This document shows, piece by piece, positions 49,142-59,530 of a stretch of DNA of 64,000 bases. Origin of the DNA: Thraustochytrium sp. TN22 (Eukaryota > Sar > Bigyra > Thraustochytrida > Thraustochytriidae); NCBI GenBank assembly GCA_013306675.1, contig JABLUY010000026.1:62001-126000 (forward strand), written 5' to 3'. The first letter of the stretch is position 1, and each line of letters begins with the position of its first letter. The notes under the pieces were generated by a model. That model ran no database searches and was not told where the DNA came from. It saw nothing but the letters and a program-made list of their open reading frames with translations. The position numbers were made by a program, and so were the translations under genes.

Positions 49142-51148
49142 ATGGACCGGCGGCAGGTGAGCCTGGTGAGCCGCGTGGAGGTGCCGTTCGAGGGCAGCCT
49201 GCTGTCGGGCGCGTGCGCGCTGGGCGATGTGGACGGCGACGGCGAGCCGGAGCTCGTCGTGGGCAACTGCGAGGGCCAGCTGTTCGTGTACAAGCACGGG
49301 GCGCGGTGGGCTAAGCTCGAGGGCCTGGGCACGGTCGTGGGTATCTTCGTGACGCGCAGGTTCCTGATGGGGCCCAGGCCGGACGTGGTGGTGGTCAACG
49401 CGGAGGGCTCGTGCGCGGTGGTGCACGCGGACCGCGACACCAACACGCTGCGAGTCGCGGCGAGCTTCGAGATCCCGTGGAACGTGGCCTGCGCGCACTT
49501 GGCGGACGGCGACTGGTTCATGGGCAGCCTGGTAGATCCTCGCGACGTGCTGCTCATCGCCAGCACCGACGGTTGCGTGCAGGGCGACACCACCGTGCAG
49601 GCGCTGGCCGCGCCGCGGCAAGCGCAGCGCACGTCGCAGGGCAAGGGCTGGCTCACGCCCTCCTCGGCCGCCAAGGGGAACTTGGAGATTTTGCAGGAGT
49701 GGAAGGTACATGGCAGGGCGGCCGCCTCGCTCTCCTGCGTGGACCCGCGGCAGAGTCGCATGCCGCTCGTGCTCATGGGCCTGCAGTTCGGCGGCCTCGT
49801 GGCGCTCACCATGGACGGCAACGTGATGCAGCACCGCCTGGAAAAGCTTGATGAGTTCGGCATGGTCGGTGGTGTCGGCAGCAGCGGCCCAGGCAATAGC
49901 GTGCCCGGAGCCGGCCTCGGAGCCGGCCCTGGTGGCAATAAGTTCGTCGGTAGCCGGTCCTACGGCGCCAGCCAGCGGCGCAAGATGGTGGCCAGGAACT
50001 TTGACATGGACCCGTTGTCGCCTAGCAGGATCGTCTCGTCCTCCGCGTCCTCGTCCTCGCTGTCGTCGTCCTCGTCTTCGGACCTCGACGTCGATTCCGT
50101 CGCGCTGATCGTGGACCGTCCACTCATCGTGCACGGGCTGTGTCGAGCCCCGGACGCGGCCAAGCAGGACGGCGACAAGTCTCGTCCCGCGGGCGCGCCC
50201 ATGACGCCCAAGACGAACACGCCGCCCCCGGGTACGCTTGCGCCCGGCACGCGCCGTCGGAGGTCGTCCTCGGGGCAGATGCGCTCGTTCCGCAGCGCGC
50301 CAACGGGGCCTGGAGCGGACCGCGCTGACGGGTCTTCCCGTGCCAACGACGGCAAGCCCCCGGGCGCAATCGTCGTGCTCGGCTACGGCCGCTATCTGCG
50401 CTTGGAGCTCGTCGTCACTGAGATGGCGCCGCCGCTCGGCCGCGCCACCTCCGCCTATTACGCGTCAAACCCAGGAGCTGCGCAAACGCAGCCACTCTCG
50501 TCGCCCCCACCTTCCCCGTCGTCCGCCGGCACAGCCGCGCCGGCCGATGTGTACAACAGCCTGTTGTATCAGGAGGAGCTGCGCGTGGAAACGCACGAGC
50601 GGCAGCTCTTCGCAATCCAGTCGCTGGACGTGAATGGGGACGGCAACGTGGAGGTGGTCTCGTGTGCTTGGGACGGGCTCACCAGCATCTACGACATGCG
50701 AGGCAACATCGTGCGGTACCAGTTCGAGACGCGGGTCCAGGGCTTCCTCGCAGGTGCCTACCAGCACGCGCCAGACCGCACCTCGGTGTGCTTCATCTAC
50801 ATTACCTTTGACAACTCCATCGTCATATTTTACGACGTCAGTGAGTGCGTGCATGACGTCGCGGCGCTCACACTCTTCGACGTCCTTCGCCGGCGCGGCA
50901 AGCCCGACGTGATCCAGCGCTTCATCGACGCCTGCCCGCCCGCCGAGCGCGATGCCCTCATCCAGTCGCTCACCACGCAAAACCCTCCGCTCACGCACGA
51001 TGCCAAGCTCGCCATCTACGCGGCCCTCCTACGTCGTCACCTGCGCTCGCCCTTGCCGCCGCCTGTGCCACCGCCCGCGGAGGCCACGGCGGCAGCAGCT
51101 GCTGCCGCAGAAGCGAGCACCCGGTCGCCCGAGGCCCACGAGCCGTGA
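49142..51148 (+). CDS. ITFG2: ITFG2-like protein (KICSTOR component)
   Basis: 668 residues, intronless, ATG at 49142. The N-terminal 'EGSLLSGACALGDVDGDGE' and 'ELVVGNCEGQLFVYK' match the first FG-GAP/beta-propeller blade of ITFG2. 'ILQEWKVHGRAAASLSC' corresponds to the 'LKKWMLEGQVDSLSV' segment, and 'HERQLFAIQSLDVNGDGNVE', 'VVSCAWDGLTSIYD', 'VRYQFETRVQGFLAGAY' match the conserved C-terminal blades. A disordered insert (about 235-450, Gly/Ser/Pro-rich) separates the two conserved halves. In animals ITFG2 joins KPTN, KICS2 and SZT2 in KICSTOR, which recruits GATOR1 to lysosomes to inhibit mTORC1 when amino acids are low. Other KICSTOR members are not in the window. Confidence 0.8.
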   Translation: MDRRQVSLVSRVEVPFEGSLLSGACALGDVDGDGEPELVVGNCEGQLFVYKHGARWAKLEGLGTVVGIFVTRRFLMGPRPDVVVVNAEGSCAVVHADRDTNTLRVAASFEIPWNVACAHLADGDWFMGSLVDPRDVLLIASTDGCVQGDTTVQALAAPRQAQRTSQGKGWLTPSSAAKGNLEILQEWKVHGRAAASLSCVDPRQSRMPLVLMGLQFGGLVALTMDGNVMQHRLEKLDEFGMVGGVGSSGPGNSVPGAGLGAGPGGNKFVGSRSYGASQRRKMVARNFDMDPLSPSRIVSSSASSSSLSSSSSSDLDVDSVALIVDRPLIVHGLCRAPDAAKQDGDKSRPAGAPMTPKTNTPPPGTLAPGTRRRRSSSGQMRSFRSAPTGPGADRADGSSRANDGKPPGAIVVLGYGRYLRLELVVTEMAPPLGRATSAYYASNPGAAQTQPLSSPPPSPSSAGTAAPADVYNSLLYQEELRVETHERQLFAIQSLDVNGDGNVEVVSCAWDGLTSIYDMRGNIVRYQFETRVQGFLAGAYQHAPDRTSVCFIYITFDNSIVIFYDVSECVHDVAALTLFDVLRRRGKPDVIQRFIDACPPAERDALIQSLTTQNPPLTHDAKLAIYAALLRRHLRSPLPPPVPPPAEATAAAAAAAEASTRSPEAHEP

Positions 51149-51235
51149 GAGGATCTTCGTGGGACACTTGTGTCCTTTCTCCCTGCTTGTCAGGGACATG
51201 GGCGCTCGGTCCCGTAACGGCCTGAGCCATCGCTG

Positions 51236-51283
51236 ACAGACTCGGACTCGAACTCGAACTCGAACTCGGACTCACTGTCACGC
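51236..51283. repeat. ACTCGA/ACTCGG hexamer tract
   Basis: About seven tandem hexamers between two same-strand genes (251 bp gap). A simple repeat; no role assigned. Confidence 0.75.
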
Positions 51284-51399
51284 TCAGAGAGATGCAAACA
51301 CAGATTAGTAAGCGCTACGCTGCGCGGCGGCGGCGGCGGTGGCGGCCGTGAAGCCGGAAGCGGAGGGGGAGGCCAAGCGCCAACCACGCGCCACAAAGA

Positions 51400-52917
51400 A
51401 TGGCGCCGCCGGGTGGCGGCGTGGCAGCGCTTCTGCTGGATGCGCGAGAGCGCGCCTTTTGGGCGCACGCGCTCGCGCGCACGCCCGTGACGCCGGACCT
51501 GGACGTTCGACCCGCCAGCGAGATCATCGTGCTGCTCCAGGAGGGCCTCGGCGCCGCCGCGCCCGCTGCACTCTCGCCCGAGCAGGCGGCGCTCTGGGCT
51601 CAGCTGACACAGCTGGTGCGCCAGGCGCAGGAGGCGCGCAAGCTGCTGCGACGCGCCGGCCTCGCGCAGGCGCCCTTCAACAAGAGCCCCGCTGCGCCGC
51701 CCCCTCGGGCGCTGGCCCTCACGCAGCTCGACACCGAGGAAGACAGCGAAGAGGAGGATGGAGGAGACCCGCGTCTTGAGACCCCTGCGCGGGCCAAGGC
51801 CAAGGCAGAACGGGCTGCCGCGCGGCGCGCAGCAGCCGCCTCGCCACGCCACGGCCAGGCGGCACCGCCATCCCCCATCAAGCGCGGCGCCAAGCCAGAC
51901 TTCTGCGCGCGCAACGTGCAGCTCACGCTGGATGCCATGCGCAGACACAAGACACACGCTCGCATCCAGGAGCAGGGCTGCCGCGCGATTGTGGAGCTCA
52001 TCAAAGACGGCAAGAAACGCCGCCGGCGCGAGGCACAGGACCCTGCGGGAAGCTGGAACTGCTCGGCCTGCCACTTTCGCAACAGCCCAGCCGACACGGC
52101 CTGCCGCATCTGCACGAGCACCCAGCACGCGGGATTTGCCGGCACCTTGGAGGCGGCCCCACTATTGCCGCAGGATCAGTCACCAGAATGGCTTCAAGTC
52201 GAGGTCGCCGGGGGCATCCCAGTCATCGTGGACGCGATGCGCGCCTTTCACTCCGACGCTCGCGTCGCGCGAGCCTGTGCATGTGCCCTCGCGCAGCTCG
52301 TCCAGGAGGACGCCTCCACGGTACAGCGCATCGCGGCCGCGGGCGGCATTGCCGAGGTGCTTGCGTGCATGCGCCTGCTCGAGACGGACCGCGAGATGCA
52401 GACGCAGTGCATCGGCATCCTCGCATCGCCTGAACTCGCTGCCGATGAGGTGGTGCGCGTGGACACGAACGAGTTCGCGCATGTGGTCTGCCGCGCGCTC
52501 TGGCGCTCGCCCAAGTCCGCACGCCTCCAGGCGCTCGGTTTTCTGGCGCTCGCCAATCTCTGTGTGAAGGCGGACGCTGTCCCCGCGCGCCTCGTTCTCG
52601 ACGCGCAGCTGCGGGCCCACGATCTTGTTTTCCGCGCCCTGAGCAGCAAATCGCATGCCGAGAACGCGCACGTCGTGGCGGCCGGGCTCTGGTTGCTCGG
52701 AGCGCTCGCGCGCGACGTCTCAGACGGCTCGCAAGAGCGAACGCGCCAGCTCCTTTCGGAGGCCGGCGCTATTCAGGCGACCATGAAGAGCCTTGCGGCG
52801 TTACCCACGCACCCTAGTGTCCAGGCCAATGGGCGCGCTCTCTTGGACCGCCTCGGGGTCTCCTTCGACGACCGAGGCGCCGCGGATTCCGCCGCCGAGG
52901 GCTGCATGTTACAGTAG
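51400..52917 (+). CDS. Armadillo-repeat protein with inserted RanBP2-type zinc finger
   Basis: 505 residues from the ATG at 51400. The N-terminal ~165 residues are helical then acidic/Ala-rich. An armadillo-type repeat begins at about 178 ('RIQEQGCRAIVELIKDG') and is interrupted at about 215-242 by a RanBP2-type zinc finger (GSWNCSACHFRNSPADTACR, W-x-C-x2-C, Asn, C-x2-C). Armadillo repeats resume at about 265 ('VEVAGGIPVIVDAMRAFHSD', 'AAAGGIAEVLACMRLLETD') and continue to ~490. RanBP2 fingers bind RNA or ubiquitin, armadillo solenoids bind peptides; the combined role is unknown. It ends 53 bp from the convergent giant gene. Confidence 0.82.
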   Translation: MAPPGGGVAALLLDARERAFWAHALARTPVTPDLDVRPASEIIVLLQEGLGAAAPAALSPEQAALWAQLTQLVRQAQEARKLLRRAGLAQAPFNKSPAAPPPRALALTQLDTEEDSEEEDGGDPRLETPARAKAKAERAAARRAAAASPRHGQAAPPSPIKRGAKPDFCARNVQLTLDAMRRHKTHARIQEQGCRAIVELIKDGKKRRRREAQDPAGSWNCSACHFRNSPADTACRICTSTQHAGFAGTLEAAPLLPQDQSPEWLQVEVAGGIPVIVDAMRAFHSDARVARACACALAQLVQEDASTVQRIAAAGGIAEVLACMRLLETDREMQTQCIGILASPELAADEVVRVDTNEFAHVVCRALWRSPKSARLQALGFLALANLCVKADAVPARLVLDAQLRAHDLVFRALSSKSHAENAHVVAAGLWLLGALARDVSDGSQERTRQLLSEAGAIQATMKSLAALPTHPSVQANGRALLDRLGVSFDDRGAADSAAEGCMLQ

Positions 52918-52970
52918 AGAGTATCAAAGGCACATTATTCTAACCAGTTGTGCGCGCAACACCCAAGTAG

Positions 52971-55900
52971 CTACACGGCGGTGAACGTTGTCCAAAGGCT
53001 GGCATAGCTTGCGTCCAGCAGCAACGGTGCATCGCCGGGCGCCGCGCCCAGAAAGACACACTTGCGCGTGTCCTGTGCAGCCTCCGCGTATGTGGAGGCG
53101 ACGGTCTGCGAGGCCTCGTCAACGCACAGGTAGCTCTCATCAGTAAAATAGACGTGCACCGCATCGGTCACGGTCTCGGACGCTGACGACACCTCCGCAA
53201 GAACGAACTCGCTGTACTGGTTCAGATAAACCACAAAGTGCGCGTCGCCCACGCGTGCCTCGAGCTGCCGGCTGACTGCGTTGAAGACGAAGAGCTGCGC
53301 GTCCGAGGTCTCGTCGCACATGTTAGACATGAGCTGGCCGCGGTATGGGTTCGCCTCCAGGCAAATGTATGAGCTCATGATGCGCAGCGAAAACCGCGTG
53401 CAATTGGTCTCGTAGCAACTTGCCACGGCTCCGCCCGCATCACCGCACGCGCAGCCCTCTGCGACAGCGGTCTCGTTCAGCGAGGGGAAGTTCGCGCCCA
53501 TCAGGCAATCGTCCGCATATGCGCTCGAGGCAACTGGCGTGACCTGGCTGTAAAAGAGCCCATTGTCAAAGTTGAGCACGTGCCGCCACCCTAGGCGAGG
53601 CGGGACCTCGCTGCCGCTGGACTCGACCTCCACGGTGGCGTAGTAGCCGTTCCCGGGGACCAGATCCCCGTCGAGGAACCATGCTCCCTCCGCTGCATCC
53701 CTGTACAGATGCACGCGCTCACTTTGGTCCAAAAACATGGTATCCAGCATCGTGTACCACACTGCCGCGTCCTGGGTCGATGACTGCTTTTGGTACACGA
53801 CATCCTCGCGCGTCGAGCTACTCGATCGGGCGCGCAGGCCGCCGCAGAGGTGGATCTGCGTGTGGAAGGTGCAGCGGATGCGGACTTCCTGCGTCGATGA
53901 CTGAATGTAGTCGATGTAGTACACTGCGTGACAGCTCGAGACGGACTCGCACTGCTCCATGCAGACCGAGGCGTCCAAGACGCCAGACTCCTCCGTCACG
54001 TCAATGTACCACACGTTGCGGCCCGTCGTTGGGTGCGGCACGTAGACTCGGCAGTCGTCCGTGTAGGCGATCTGGTAGCCCGGGTTGGCGCTGTAGCCGG
54101 ACGTCGCCGCATACCGCCGCACATAGATGCCATTGAGCGCCGGCGCTGTGACGCCATCCGAGCGGCTCGATACCGTGCGAAGACCGCTCAGACGCAGGTA
54201 AGAGCAGTCTCCGGTCGCCGGGCAGGTCTGCGACATGCCCAGCAGCTGGCCACGCCACTGGAAGTAGCGCGGCGCCGGGTACTCCTGGAGCTGGGGCGTG
54301 GCGGTGGTGGCATTGATGCAAAAGGCGCGGAAAAACGTCGATGAGGCAGATGCCACGCCCTCCTCGTACACATGGCCGTCCAGATAGTTCATCGTGTCGC
54401 TCGGGTCCGCGAGCTCCACTGTCTGAGCCAAACCAGACGACGTGTAGACCTGAATCGTGGCCGCCGAGGCCTCGAGCGGGCTCGCGCCGCTCTGCAGCGT
54501 CGCCAGCGCCTCCGCATCGGATGTGCTGTCGAGCAGCAGCGCGTAGAACGGGCGATAATCGATCGACGCATACGAGCTGCAGTGGTAGTCGGAGGAGCCA
54601 CATCGCGTGTTGGGCCCGCAGCATGGGGTCTCCAGCGCGCAGGTGGCCATGTCTCCGTCGTCCGTCAGATAGTCGGGTCGGTTGCAGTAGAGGTCCTCGC
54701 GTGTGCGGTTCGGCCAGTCGGCCTCGAGGAAAATGCGGTAGTCGATCGAGTACCGGCTCTTGCAGTACGCGTCCGTGGACCCGCAGTATCCTGAGGTGAT
54801 ATGGCAGCACGGCCGCAGCGCGCGCACTCCGTCGCCCCACGTGACGGCCACGGGAGGGCAACGGGCCGGCTCGCCGCTTGCCAGCGGGTAGTCCGGCCCG
54901 CAGCGGGCGTCGTCGCGGTGCATCTTATACGTGGAGGATGCCACGGGCTTGCTTCGGCTCAAAAAGAAGGAGTACAGCGTGGACCGTACCTCCTCGAAGT
55001 ACAGCACCTGCACCGCCTTGCCTGTGCGCGGCTGAAGGGCCTCGTCCACACGAAGCAGCTTGGCGCCGCCGCAGCTGCACGCGTCGTCCGCCAGCATCTT
55101 ACTGCTCACGCGGCAGGCGTCGCCGTCCGTGCTGGCGTTGAATTCCACGACCAGATCTACCTCCAACGAGTCGGCCTCCATCGCCACGATGAGCTCGCCG
55201 TCCGCCAACACGCGCGTCACCTCCACGTGCAGGTCCACGGCGGCATCGGCAACTGAGAAGGTGGCTATGCGCGCGTAGAACTCGCCGGCGCCCAGTACCT
55301 CCACGGTGTTGGCATCCAGCCCAAGCGCGGCCGCCGCAACGCCCGGCGCGTGTTCCAGAACCAGCGTATAGTCGCCGCTGGGCAACTCGGGCAGCTCGAA
55401 GGTCGCGTTGCGGATGACGACCGGGACGATCGAGTCGGACACGCTCGCCTCCACCGCGCACGAGGTGGTCCCAGCCTCGCTCACGCCTGCCAAGGACGCG
55501 TTCTGCCACTCCACCACATCGACATTTACATCGGCTGAGTAAAAGGGCACGACGTTCTCGTACGCCGGCACGGTGCCGCGGAAGAGCTTGAGCGAGGCCT
55601 CCACACCCAAGCCCACCTGGAGATCAGACACGGACCCGGCCACAGCGTAGGTGGCCACGATGGCGCTCTCGGACGCTGCACCGCCCGCGAGATTTACGCC
55701 GGTGCTCGGCACGCACATGCTAAATGAAAAGTCCGAGACGGTTGGCGTCTTGCGGCCCGTCACTCCGCAGTACGACTTGGCCCATTTCCACTGGTAGCTC
55801 TTAATGTACTCGGAGGTGCCCTGCTCCAAAGGTCGCGCATCGCGCGGAAAGCCGACGTCGTCGTCGTAGTTGGCGTAATTCCATCGGTTCGTCCCGTTTG

Positions 55901-58900
55901 CCATGTCCGCCTCGGTTGGGTACAATGCAAAGTTCGTGTTGATCAGATGCGCGCCGTCCAGGCTGGACCAGTCGTCCAGCATCATCGAGTAGGCGGAGAA
56001 GCCCTCGGGTACGTCTTCGTCCAGAAGCTCATAGTACAGGTATGGGTCACCGTCGATCTCATACCGCCAGGATCGGCTCAGTCCAAAGACCGCATCGATA
56101 ATCTGCTCGCCCAGATTGTACTTGACACGGCAGTCCTTTTGATGAAAGACCTGCGTCCATGATCCGTCAGGGCACGCGCTGAGTTCCGCGGAGTCCTCGC
56201 TGCCGTCAGACTCGTACTTGCACCACTCAGACGCCTCCTCGCAGGCGCCCTCGGTGCTGCAAATGGTCTCGAACATTGCGGAGAGGCCGACGATGTTGCT
56301 CACCAAGTCGTTCGGCACGCAACGAGCCGCGGTCTGCACGGTGGGCTGCGCTGTGGGCTGACGGCTGCAGTCGTAGCCTTCGTAGCCAGAGTTGCAATAG
56401 CACGCGCCCAGCACCGGGCAGCCGGCGCGCGCCTTGGTCGTCGCGTCGCAGCACACGCCGTTGCCCGAGCACAGTCGCGTGGCCGGGCAGACGTCGACCG
56501 TCGGACTGGATGCGCATGGCAGGCTCCGCAGGAGGGTGTCGTCGCCAAAGTCCACCTCCGCGAGCCCCCGCTGCACGGCCGTCACCTTTGCATCATAGCC
56601 CGTTGTGTAGATATTCTCAACGCGCACCTCAACCGTGTAGCGGCCGCCCATCTCGAGCAGCTCCGGAGGCTCGATCACGCTCAGCTCATTCCAGCACGCC
56701 AAGTTCGTGGCGCGCAGGCGCGTCACAAGCGGGTGCGTCGCCGTCGACGCCACCTGGAACTGCGGCGAGGTGGAGAGGCGGTCCAGCAGAAAGGCGTCGC
56801 TCAGGCCGGCGATGGAGATTCGCAGCGTCACCGTGAAGAGGGCGCCCTCGCTGGCTTCAACCTCCTCTACGACGCAAGAAGACGCTGCACTGAGAAGCGT
56901 GCCACAGCGGGCCTCTAGCAGCGACGCCTCCAGGTCGGCCCGGTCCACCGCGCTGCTGCAGTCCGCAAGGCTGGCCACCTCCAGCGTAAATGTCTCGGTC
57001 CACACGGCGCGGAAGTTGGAGAGGCCGGCGAAGCTAGTGTCGCCCGCCTGTGCGTGCGAGGTTGACTCGACCAGGTCCAGGAGTGCGTCGTATGTCTCCT
57101 CCAGCCAGTCGAACTTGCAGCTCTCAAAAGCGAACTCCGCCATGGGCTCGCGGTATGTGGTCGGCCGCATCGTTGGGTACAGGGTTGGCGCGTGGGAAGG
57201 CGCAGCGGTCGTCGGCTTTGGCGTCGGGGCGGCCGATGGCGCCTTCGTGGGACTCTCCGTGGGCAGCAGCGTTGGGTCGAGGGTAGGCGACATTGTTGGC
57301 GGCGTCGGCGCCTTGGTGGGAGCGCCCGTGGGGGACTCTGTGGGGGACTCCGTGGGCGGAGTCGGCGCATTGGTAGGCTCCTCCGTCGGTGCGTGCGTGG
57401 GAGCTTCCGTAGGCAGCTTGGTGGGCAGGTCGGTGGGCGCCTCCGTGGGCAGATTTGTAGGTGCATCTGTCGGGAGCTTCGTAGGGAGGTCCGTGGGTGA
57501 CGCCGTCGGCAGCTTGGTGGGCGCGTCTGTTGGCGCGTCCGTGGGCGCGTCCGTGGGCACTTGTGTGGGCAAGCGCGTGGGCGCGTCTGTGGGCGCGACG
57601 GTAGGCTCATCCGTGGGCGTGTCCGTCGGCAGCTGCGTGGGAAGCTCGGTCGGCAACCGCGTGGGTAGAAGCGTGGGCAGCTTGGTGGGTGAAAGCGTTG
57701 GCTCGTGCGTCGGAGAGGCCGTGGGCCGGCGCGTGGGCAGCGGCGTAGGATTGGGCGTGATGGTGTTGTCGCACGCGGCATACTCGAGGTGTTGCGCGCA
57801 GGAGCCCTCGCTCGAGATGCAGTAGCCCGTGACCGGGTTCTTGCAGAGCGTCTCGGCGCTTGCGAGATCTTCGGACGCGAAAGAGCGACAGCCGCAGGCC
57901 TGGAGTGGGGCCGTGGCCACGACGATGGCATCTAGTTCGTGCCTTGCGCCGGGCTCCACGTTGAAAGCGTGGCCCTGGCTCGTCATGTAGTAGTCGTGCG
58001 TCACCGAGAGGCCAAAGTGATACGCGAGGCCGGCATCCTCACGCGAGACGAACTCCGGGATGACCACCTGAAAGGCGCCCTCCGCGTCGGTAACGAGCAC
58101 CTGCGAGGTGCTTGCGGCTGAGTAGCCGACGCAGTCGGTGAGCGCGATGCCGTCGTTCTCCTGCCAGGCGCAGCACGAGGTGGAGCAGGACCCGTAAATG
58201 TCCGAGTACTGCGTGCAGTCGTCGGCGCAGGAGGCCGGCGCATCCGCGGCGGACGAGCACGTGCCGGCGCGGATGCTCCAAAGGCGCACGTAGGCACCCT
58301 CGACGGGCTCTCCCTCCGTGCCGATCACGGAGCCGGAGATGATGGTGCTGCTCGAGATGCGAAAGGTGGCGACGGAGAAACTGGCAAAGAGGAGCAAGAA
58401 GGACGCACAGTCGGTGCTGTCGGAGCGCTCGATGGTGATGCCGTTCTCCTGCGCCGGGACGCACTCGGCCGGGTAGATGCGCACGTCGGGCGCGTAGGAG
58501 CCGAAGACGCGCTTGACGACGAGCGTGGTGTCGTCGTCAAGCAGCGTGACGACGGCGCCATTCGCGGACTCCAGCGCAAAGGTGTTGCCCTCCTCGATCG
58601 TGAAGGTTGACACGAGCGGGCAAACAAGCGCCCACGGCTCGGTGAGCGAGTCTGAGGAGGCCTGTAGGCCCGAGACAACCGAGGAGGTCGGGGAAGAGGT
58701 GGCGAGGCGGCGCTGCCGCCGGACGGAGAGGCGGCGACGCCGGTCGGTGGGCTCCTCGACGGCGTCCTCGTCGACGTCCTCGTCGGAGGCATCCGCGGCG
58801 GCCTGAGACTGCGTGAGAGGCGTGGAGATCTGCGTGAAAATGGTGGCGAGCGAGGTGCCGGCATAAAAGATGGCCGAGGAGTCGGTCTCCACAGAAAGCG

Positions 58901-59498
58901 TGAGCGTGCTCTGGCACGTGTTGAGCGCGGGCAGGTAGAAGTCATCGAGTGCGTCGGTGAGGTTGAGCTCCTCGGCGGCAGCCAGCACGATGGCGTACTC
59001 CTCGGCGGTCCAGCAGAAGGCGTCGTCGCCGCAGTCCGAGGTCTGCGAGCAGCCATCGCCAAGGTCGCAGCGCAGGGCGCATCGCGAGCCGCCACAGTCC
59101 ACGTCTGTCTCATCGCCGTCCGCGATGCCGTTCAAGCAGGAAGCGCAGGTTGCATTGACGCAAAGGTTGCTGTCACAGTCCGCATTGGCGCTGCAAGCGA
59201 GGCCATCGGCACAGAGGAGGCCGAGCGTGGCGCAGAGGTCGCCGCCACAGTCGACGTCGGTCTCGTGCGCGCTGAGTTCGCCGTCGGAGCATTCGATCGC
59301 GATGTAGGTGTACGCCGGGGCGCTGCCTAGCAGCGCCTCGTCAACGCCTTCTTCGTCGCTCGAGGCCGCCACGTAGACCGTCTCGCAGACGCCGAGCGAG
59401 CAGAAGCCGCTCGCGCAATCCGTCGTGCAGCGCTGCGTCTGACAGTCGTACATTTGCTCGCAGCCTTCGCCAACCGGGCAGCGGCGTGAGCAGACACG

Positions 59499-59530
<32 letters not shown>

